Shown here: one piece after another, positions 58,703-64,000 of the stretch
Position numbering within the stretch: position 1 is the stretch's first letter
How the letters are laid out: each line of letters starts with the position of its first letter
DNA from: Candidatus Blastococcus massiliensis AP3
Lineage (GTDB): Bacteria > Actinomycetota > Actinomycetes > Mycobacteriales > Geodermatophilaceae
Direction: 5' to 3'
Assembly: GCF_000582785.1 (NCBI RefSeq)
Contig: NZ_HG931174.1
Span: 198,924-262,923, forward strand
DNA: 64,000 bases
Program-made: the position numbers and the translations under genes
The notes under the pieces: model-generated
The model's input: the letters and a program-made list of their open reading frames with translations, nothing else
Databases searched by the model: none
Told to the model about the DNA's origin: nothing

Positions 58703-58897
58703 TCACTCGGCCAGCGCGAGCGCCCGCGTGGGGCACTGCTGCACCGCGTCGTGGACGGCGTCCAGCTGGCCCGCGTCCGGCTCCGACCGGTGGACGACGA
58801 GCACGCCGTCGTCGTCGAGCTCGAAGACCTCCGGCGCGAGCGACTCGCAGACGCCCGAGCCCACGCAGCGGTCCCGGTCCACCTGGACGCGGCTCAT
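58703..58897 (-). CDS. Ferredoxin, [3Fe-4S] type
   Basis: A 64-residue P450-linked ferredoxin. Cys11, Cys17 and Cys55 hold the cluster in CVGSGVCESLAP and QQCPTRA; the position of the fourth Cys is Ser14, as expected for a 3Fe form. Its ATG overlaps the P450 stop (ATGA), so it is the dedicated electron donor to that P450. Confidence 0.94.
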   Translation of the reverse strand: MSRVQVDRDRCVGSGVCESLAPEVFELDDDGVLVVHRSEPDAGQLDAVHDAVQQCPTRALALAE

Positions 58898-60189
58898 CGG
58901 GCGCCCAGCCGTGCCGGCAGCCGCTTGAGGCCGTTGACGAACGACGAGCGCAGCCGCGCCGGCTCGCCGGTGATCTCCAGGTCGGGGCAGATCTCGAACA
59001 GCCTGCGGAAGGTCACCGCGAGCTCCCGGCGGGCCAGGTGGGCGCCCAGGCAGAAGTGCGGGCCGTGCCCGCCGAATCCGACGTGGTTGTTCGGGTTGCG
59101 GGTGATGTCGAACCGGTGCGGGTTCTCGAACGCCTCCGGGTCGCGGTTGGCCGCGGCGTAGAACAGCAGGAACTTGTCGCCCTCCTTGTAGGAGTGGCCG
59201 TTGAGCTCGCCGTCCTGGGTGGCGGTGCGGCGCATCCAGGTGACCGGGCTGACCCAGCGGACGATCTCCTCGACCGCGGTCTTGTCCAGCGACGGGTCGG
59301 CCATCCAGCGGGCACGCTGCTCGGGGTTCTCCGACAGCGCGAACAGCCCCTGCGCGATCGCTGTGCGGGTGGTCTCGTTGCCGGCCACCAGCAGAAGGAT
59401 GAAGAACGAGGCGATCTCCTGGTGGGTCAGCTTCTCGCCCTCGACCTCGCTGTTCACCAGCGCCGTCGTCAGGTCGTCGGTGGGGTTGGCGACCCGCTCG
59501 GCGGCCAGGCGCTCCATGAGCGCGGCCATGGCCATACCCGCCTCGAGCAGCGCGGTGAGTGGGTCGTCCTCGTCGGTGAGCTCGGGGTCGCCGCCGGAGA
59601 GGATCGTGTTCGAGGCGTTGAGCACCAGGGCGCGGTCCTCCTCGGGGACGCCCATCATGTCGCAGATGATCCGCAGCGGGATCGGGGCGGCGATGTCCGC
59701 GACGACGTCGATGCTCCCGTCCCCCGCCTCGGCCTTGGCCCGGGCCTCGACCAGCACCTGGTCGACGATGCCGACCACCGAGTCGATGACCTGCTCGAGC
59801 ATCCGAGGCGTGAAGGTCTTGGCCACGATCCGCCGGATCCGCGCGTGCCGCGGGTCGTCCATGCTGATCATCGAGCCGTAGAACTCGCTGAGGTCGGCCG
59901 GGAGGTCCTGGATGGACACCGCGCCCTTGCCGGAGCAGAAGAGGGCCGGCTGCGAGCTGATGGCATCCAGGTCGGCGAGCCGGGTCACGGCCCAGTAGCC
60001 GGGACCGGGCTCCATCCCCTCCATGGTCGGCTCGGCGAAGTACGCGAAGGGCCGCTCGGCACGCAGCCGGTCGAAGACCGCGTGGCGCACCGCCGGCGGC
60101 TCCGCCCAGAAGTCGCGGTCGGAGAGGTCGATCGCGTCGATGTCGATCTGCGCGGGGTCGGTCGGGCCGGCTGGGGTGTTCACGGACAC
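58894..60189 (-). CDS. Cytochrome P450
   Basis: A heme monooxygenase of 431 residues. The I-helix has AGNETTR (269-275), the K-helix ExxR is Glu308/Arg311, and heme-ligand Cys380 lies in FGGHGPHFCLGAHLARREL. DDPRHARIRRIVAKTFTPRM is typical of the CYP125/CYP142/CYP124 branch that hydroxylates sterol or branched lipid tails in mycobacteria, so a lipid or steroid substrate is a reasonable guess. GTG 60189 has GAGG 6 bases upstream. No ferredoxin reductase is adjacent. Confidence 0.93.
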   Translation of the reverse strand: MSVNTPAGPTDPAQIDIDAIDLSDRDFWAEPPAVRHAVFDRLRAERPFAYFAEPTMEGMEPGPGYWAVTRLADLDAISSQPALFCSGKGAVSIQDLPADLSEFYGSMISMDDPRHARIRRIVAKTFTPRMLEQVIDSVVGIVDQVLVEARAKAEAGDGSIDVVADIAAPIPLRIICDMMGVPEEDRALVLNASNTILSGGDPELTDEDDPLTALLEAGMAMAALMERLAAERVANPTDDLTTALVNSEVEGEKLTHQEIASFFILLLVAGNETTRTAIAQGLFALSENPEQRARWMADPSLDKTAVEEIVRWVSPVTWMRRTATQDGELNGHSYKEGDKFLLFYAAANRDPEAFENPHRFDITRNPNNHVGFGGHGPHFCLGAHLARRELAVTFRRLFEICPDLEITGEPARLRSSFVNGLKRLPARLGAR

Positions 60190-60277
60190 GGGGCGCCTCA
60201 CGGTCGAGAGAAAACGGTCAGCGCTGACGCTAATGAGCGAAGGGGTGGCGCACAACACTCGGGGGTGCCCCGGTGCG

Positions 60278-60310
60278 CCGCTCCCCGCGCCGAGCCCCGG
60301 CGCGGAGCGG
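60278..60310 (-). terminator. Putative terminator of the helicase gene
   Basis: A stem of 7 plus 6 pairs with a 2-base bulge (60278-60292 with 60298-60310), starting 12 bases past the helicase stop on the minus strand. No T tract. Confidence 0.45.
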
Positions 60311-60322
60311 ACCGGCCTGCGC

Positions 60323-62446
60323 CTAGGGACGGGACAGGGCGTCGGTCAGCAGGGCGACCAGCGCCTCGAGCTGGACGTCGGCCGACGACTGCATCTCCTC
60401 GTCCGAGCCGTCCAGCGCCCGGGCGGCCAGCCCCGCCTTGCTGTCGATCAGCTCGGCGATCCGGGCGTCCAGGGTCTGGGCGGCGATGATCCGCCAGGCG
60501 GTGACCGGCTCGGTCTGGCCGATGCGGTGGCTGCGGTCGATCGCCTGGGTCTGCTCGGCGTCGGTCCAGGACAGCTCGGCGAGCACGATGTTGGAGGCCA
60601 CCTGCAGGTTGAGACCCACCCCGGCCGCCGTGAGGGAGCACACCGCGACGGCGACGGCGGGGTCCTTCACGAACGCGTCGATGTGCTTCTGCCGCGCCGA
60701 CGGCGTCTGGTCGCCGCGGATCGAGGAGTACCGCACACCCAGCTTGGTGAAGGTCTCCTCGGCGGCGTCCATGACGTCGACGTGCTTGGCGAAGAAGACG
60801 ACCTTCCCGGCGCTGCGGGCGAGCTGGGCGGCGTAGTCGGCGGCGAGGCCGGCCTTGGCCTGACCGATGCGCCGCATCATGCTGAAGACGTTCTCGCCGC
60901 TGGCCTTCGTGCTGGTGTCCTTGAGCTCCCAGCCGGCGACCTTGCGCACGAGGTCCAGGTCGATGCCCTCGACGTCCGTGGCGGACTCGCGTGCGGCGAT
61001 GGCGCTCTCGTAGCGCTTCACCAGCCGGCGGGCGAGCTCCTGCTCGGCGGCGCGGATCGAGCGCCCCGCCTTGTCGTCGAGCTCGACGGGCAGGTCGGCG
61101 ATGCGGCGGGCGGGGATGTCGGCGGCGACGTCGACCTTGCGACGGCGGACGATCCCCATGTCGACGACGCACTGGCGGGCGGCGGGATAGAAGCCGGGGT
61201 CGGCGGGGGTGAGCCCGGTGTCCTCCAGCCGCTCCATGAGCTCGCCGAGCGGCTTCTCGTCGTCGATCCAGCCGAGGAACTGCCAGATCGCCCGGAAGTC
61301 CTCGATGTCGTTGATCAGCGGGGTGCCGGTCAGCGCCATGAGCAGCGGACGCGGCGCCCGCAGCCGGATGCGCTCGGAGAGCTCCAGCACGTGCTGCGAG
61401 CGCTGCGAGGTCTTGTTCTTGATGAAGTGGGCCTCGTCGACCACCATGCCGCGGAACCCGAAGTCGCCGATCCAGCCCACGTGCCGGTCGAGCACCTCGT
61501 AGTTGACGACGACGATGTCGGCGAAGGCGTCGATCGTCTCCCCGTTGCCCTGGATCACCGTCACCGGGCGGTGCGGGACCCAGCGGCCGGCCTCGCGCGC
61601 CCAGTTCGTCTTGACGACGTTCGGCACCACCACGAGCAGCGGGAAGGCCTGCGCCACCTCCGCCGCGAGCAGGGACTGGGCCGTCTTGCCCAGTCCGGGC
61701 TCGTCGGCCAGGAGGAAGGTCCGGTGACCGGCCGCGGCGGCCGCGACCAGTTGCGCCTGGTGCGGCATCAGCTCGAGCCCCGGCGGGAGGATCCGCGGAG
61801 AGGGCGACGGCAGCTCCATGCACGCCGGGGCGCCACCGCCGGCACGTTCGAACGAGTTCAGCAGCGGGGCGAGCAGCTCCCAGCCCAGGAGACGGCGGGG
61901 CCGGGCCGCTGCCGGACGGGCGGCCGAGAAGTCGGGGGCGAGGAAGGGGTTGGCCAGCTGGCGCGAGATGACCGACTGCGGCACCACCCGGTTCTCCGGC
62001 GCGGGGGCCGTCGGGAGCTGCGGCGCCGGAGGCTCCTCGGCGACCGGCTCCATGCCGGCGGCCTCCTGGAACTCCCGCTTGAGCGAGCGGACCGCCTCCG
62101 ACACGACGGCGTCCTCGGCGAGGAGGGCGAGCAGCCCGGAGTCGCGGACGGCGGTCTTCGCCAGGATGGTCGCGATGCCGTCCAGCCGCTTGAGCTGCTC
62201 GGCCCGTTGCGCCGGTGTCATGGTCTCGGCCGCCTTGACGCGGGCGTGCTCCTCCCGGACCAGCAGCGCGACGACGTGGAACTTCGTGCGCACGGACGGC
62301 GTCACACGACCGCGCTCCGCGGCCCCCTCCACCTCGCGGACGGCCCGGGCGAGCACCGCGATGAGGTCACCGCGCTCGCCGTGGCGCCCCTGGTTCCGCG
62401 GGGCGGCACGGCGCCCGCCCGACCGGGGCTGGCCTCGACGAGCCAC
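60323..62446 (-). CDS. SNF2-family DEAD/DEAH-box helicase-like ATPase
   Basis: A 707-residue SF2 protein. The first 200 residues are a helical, low-similarity region (VKAAETMTPAQRAEQLKRL). Then the SNF2 motor: LADEPGLGKTAQS (motif I), VVDEAHFIKN (II), MALTGTPLIND (III), VCSLTAAGVGLNLQ (V), RSHRIGQTEP (VI). The RSHRIGQ box is diagnostic of SNF2 ATPases, which translocate on double-stranded DNA and remodel protein-DNA complexes. No nuclease or methylase lies beside it. GTG 62446 has GAGGAGGAG just upstream. Confidence 0.9.
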   Translation of the reverse strand: MARRGQPRSGGRRAAPRNQGRHGERGDLIAVLARAVREVEGAAERGRVTPSVRTKFHVVALLVREEHARVKAAETMTPAQRAEQLKRLDGIATILAKTAVRDSGLLALLAEDAVVSEAVRSLKREFQEAAGMEPVAEEPPAPQLPTAPAPENRVVPQSVISRQLANPFLAPDFSAARPAAARPRRLLGWELLAPLLNSFERAGGGAPACMELPSPSPRILPPGLELMPHQAQLVAAAAAGHRTFLLADEPGLGKTAQSLLAAEVAQAFPLLVVVPNVVKTNWAREAGRWVPHRPVTVIQGNGETIDAFADIVVVNYEVLDRHVGWIGDFGFRGMVVDEAHFIKNKTSQRSQHVLELSERIRLRAPRPLLMALTGTPLINDIEDFRAIWQFLGWIDDEKPLGELMERLEDTGLTPADPGFYPAARQCVVDMGIVRRRKVDVAADIPARRIADLPVELDDKAGRSIRAAEQELARRLVKRYESAIAARESATDVEGIDLDLVRKVAGWELKDTSTKASGENVFSMMRRIGQAKAGLAADYAAQLARSAGKVVFFAKHVDVMDAAEETFTKLGVRYSSIRGDQTPSARQKHIDAFVKDPAVAVAVCSLTAAGVGLNLQVASNIVLAELSWTDAEQTQAIDRSHRIGQTEPVTAWRIIAAQTLDARIAELIDSKAGLAARALDGSDEEMQSSADVQLEALVALLTDALSRP

Positions 62447-62588
62447 GGACTCCTCCTCTGCACTGCCGGCACGGGTTGCCGCGGCCCGACGTCGCGCACG
62501 GCCCCGTCGGGACCGTGGATGTCGCGAGGGGAGGACCGCGCCGCCAGACGCGGCCCGGACTGCCCGCCCGTGCGATCTTCCACCAAGC

Positions 62589-62623
62589 GGAACGGCCCCC
62601 ACAGCGACTGTGGGGGCCGTTCC
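62589..62623 (-). terminator. Terminator of the initiator tRNA gene
   Basis: A perfect 16-base-pair stem (62589-62604 with 62608-62623) with a 3-base loop, immediately 3' of the tRNA on the minus strand. Most of 62447-62588 beyond it holds only the helicase leader. Confidence 0.65.
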
Positions 62624-62627
62624 AGCG

Positions 62628-62704
62628 TGGTAGCGGGGACAGGATTCGAACCTGCGACCTCTGGGTTATGAGCCCAGCGAGCTACCGAGCTGCTCCACCC
62701 CGCG
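62628..62704 (-). tRNA. Initiator tRNA-fMet (CAT)
   Basis: Read on the minus strand the gene begins CGCGGGG and ends CCCCGCTA followed by an encoded CCA (62628-62630). The C1-T72 mismatch at the acceptor top and the GGG/CCC run in the anticodon stem (CTGGG CTCATAA CCCAG) are the hallmarks of the initiator. Anticodon CAT. Confidence 0.95.
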
Positions 62705-62843
62705 TCGGCAGGACGAACTCTACACCGGTGCACGCGACCGCCTTCGGCGGGGACGGCAGGCCACCCGTGTGAGTGGTGGGACGGGGCCGTCACACCGGTC
62801 CCAGCCGCTCGCGCGCCTGCGCGTCCGCGTCGGCCCACGCACC

Positions 62844-62849
62844 TACAGT
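62844..62849 (+). promoter_or_regulatory. Leaderless -10 box of gene 62857
   Basis: TACAGT, 7 bases upstream of GTG 62857. Confidence 0.5.
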
Positions 62850-62856
62850 CCGCCTC

Positions 62857-63315
62857 GTGACGGGGGATCCGGCGGTGAGCGCCTTTGCCGGGGAGCCGCA
62901 ACCGGTGGAGATCCACCACCGCGGGATCTGGTACTCCGGCGAGCTGCTCGGCTGGACGAACTCCGACGACGGACGGGTGCTGGCCCGGGTCCGCTGCGTG
63001 GTGGACGGCCTGCGCCACTCCACCTGGAAGGACCTCGCCGAGCTGCGGCTCCCCGACCCGTCCCGTCCGCCGCGGCGCGAGGTCTTCCCCGCTCCCCCGG
63101 CCCGGGCGACGACGGCCGTCCCGGCGGTCCCGGAGGAGGACGCCACCCGCCCGCACGCACTGCTCGCCGGCCTGCGCGTCCGGCCGTCGAAGCCCGAGCA
63201 CGCGCTCGCTCCCCCGCCGCCCCGGGACCGCATGCCCGCCGTGCCGCTCCACCGGCCGGCGGCGAAGCGCAGGCACCCGGACCGGCGCCGCAGGGACGAG
63301 CTGAGCGCGGTCTGA
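62857..63315 (+). CDS. Conserved-looking protein of unknown function
   Basis: A 152-residue protein that I do not recognise. The first 65 residues look like a folded, beta-rich domain (VEIHHRGIWYSGELLGWTN, VLARVRCVVDGLRHSTWKDLAELRL). The rest is Pro/Arg/Ala-rich, probably disordered and strongly basic at the end (AAKRRHPDRRRRDE). GTG 62857 is supported by a leaderless box; a longer frame begins at 62773 without support. Nucleic-acid or protein binding is possible from the basic tail but is speculation. Confidence 0.7.
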   Translation: MTGDPAVSAFAGEPQPVEIHHRGIWYSGELLGWTNSDDGRVLARVRCVVDGLRHSTWKDLAELRLPDPSRPPRREVFPAPPARATTAVPAVPEEDATRPHALLAGLRVRPSKPEHALAPPPPRDRMPAVPLHRPAAKRRHPDRRRRDELSAV

Positions 63316-63331
63316 GCAGGGCCGCGGTCCG

Positions 63332-63337
63332 TAGTCT
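63332..63337 (+). promoter_or_regulatory. Leaderless -10 box of gene 63344
   Basis: TAGTCT, 6 bases upstream of GTG 63344. Confidence 0.5.
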
Positions 63338-63343
63338 GCGGCC

Positions 63344-64000
63344 GTGCTCACCGAGATCGACATCGAGACCGCCGGCCTCCGCTTCGCCGCCCTGACCGCG
63401 GGACCGCAGGACGGGCCGCTGGCGCTGTGCCTGCACGGCTTCCCGGACACCGCACACACCTACCGGCACCTGCTCCCCCGGCTCGCCGGGGCGGGATTCC
63501 GGGCCGTGGCGCCGTTCTCGCGGGGCTACGCCCCGACCGCGGTCCCGGCCGACGGGCTCTACCAGACCGGCGCTCTGGCCCGGGACGCCAACGCCCTGCA
63601 CGCGGCGCTCGGCGGCGACGAGCGCGCCGTCGTCGTCGGCCACGACTGGGGCGCCCAGGCCGCCTACGGCGCCGCGGCCTCCGCTCCCGACCGCTGGCGC
63701 CGCGTCGTGACCATGGCCGTACCGGTCGGCCCGGCGCTGGCCACGCATTTCTTCACCTACGACCAGATCAAGCGGTCGTTCTACATGTACTTCTTCCAGA
63801 ACCCCCTGGCCGATGGACTGGTGGCCGCGGACGACCTGGAGTTCGTCGCCCGGCTCTGGGCGGACTGGTCCCCCGGGTACGACGCCGCCGAGGACCTCGC
63901 CCACGTCCGGGCGGCGCTGGGCGGCGCGGAGAACCTGAACGCCGCGCTCGGCTACTACCGGGCACTGTTCGACCCGACCCGGCAGTCCCCGGAGCTGGCC
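63344..64000 (+). CDS. Alpha/beta hydrolase, epoxide-hydrolase-like, 3' end beyond window
   Basis: The visible 219 codons begin MLTEIDIETAGLRFAAL. The oxyanion motif is LHGFPDTAHTYRHL and the nucleophile elbow GHDWGAQAAYG, with Asp rather than Ser as nucleophile. That pattern marks epoxide hydrolases and haloalkane dehalogenases. HGFP with a following cap-domain Tyr region (FFTYDQIKRSFYMYFF) favours an epoxide hydrolase. The catalytic acid and His lie outside the window. Confidence 0.88.
   Translation, partial: MLTEIDIETAGLRFAALTAGPQDGPLALCLHGFPDTAHTYRHLLPRLAGAGFRAVAPFSRGYAPTAVPADGLYQTGALARDANALHAALGGDERAVVVGHDWGAQAAYGAAASAPDRWRRVVTMAVPVGPALATHFFTYDQIKRSFYMYFFQNPLADGLVAADDLEFVARLWADWSPGYDAAEDLAHVRAALGGAENLNAALGYYRALFDPTRQSPELA

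Noticed and set aside
60023-62671. An 882-codon open frame antisense to the helicase
   Set aside because: Shadow frame; composition is Gly/Arg/His/Leu without motifs, while the helicase on the other strand has all SNF2 motifs.
62476-62772. A plus-strand open frame containing a GDRIRTCDL stretch
   Set aside because: This sequence is the well-known false translation of tRNA-Met DNA, which lies on the other strand here.

Overview
The window is chromosomal core DNA from a very high-GC actinobacterium. WhiB1, a fused Kgd-type 2-oxoglutarate dehydrogenase, a SigH/SigR-RsrA pair, the 24-residue ribosomal protein bL37, a nickel superoxide dismutase with its maturation protease, and a Rho factor with an Arg/Asn/Asp/Gly-rich insertion all point there. 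The overall character (GTG starts, stop/start overlaps of the GTGA/ATGA type, leaderless promoters) would fit Geodermatophilaceae such as Blastococcus, Geodermatophilus or Modestobacter; the family is an inference. I see no insertion sequence, prophage, CRISPR array or integron, and base use looks uniform.

Layout. 1-12.1 kb, minus strand: argS-lysA-hom-thrC-thrB, joined by 4-base overlaps, then rho, rpmE, prfA, prmC and a truncated Ser/Thr kinase. 12.2-20.8 kb: a DUF3105/DUF305 surface pair, tRNA-Arg(CCG), an alpha/beta hydrolase, an SDR, an ABC-F ATPase, an adenylate cyclase next to a universal stress protein, and a two-gene ABC exporter. 20.9-28.5 kb: kgd with a DUF6104 partner, a YdjM-like membrane protein, malic enzyme, an RmlC-like epimerase, and divergent sodX/sodN. 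28.6-33.5 kb: a SpoIIE-type phosphatase, psd-pssA phospholipid genes, and a lipid kinase.

33.5-48.2 kb resembles the Mycobacterium tuberculosis whiB1-rsgA neighbourhood as I recall it: whiB1, pdtaS, an orphan biotin carrier protein, a shrunken biotin-carboxylase-like protein, bL37, rsrA-sigH, SRAP, aroA, rsgA. Here are the best regulatory signals: a CRP-type site upstream of whiB1 and a perfect SigH/SigR-type promoter in front of sigH itself. 48.2-64 kb: hisN, a frameshifted xylulokinase with hydrolase and aldo/keto reductase, the cbs-metB transsulfuration pair, map, a P450-ferredoxin pair, a SNF2-type helicase, initiator tRNA-fMet, and a hydrolase running off the end.

No wholly new multi-gene system is obvious. 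The items most worth follow-up are the biotin-carboxylase-like pseudoenzyme beside an orphan carrier protein near the redox sigma factor, a possible stress-induced longer SigH isoform, two genes broken at six-base G/C runs, a possible ATT start codon, and a large set of genes whose -10 box lies 6-8 bases from the start codon (leaderless transcripts).
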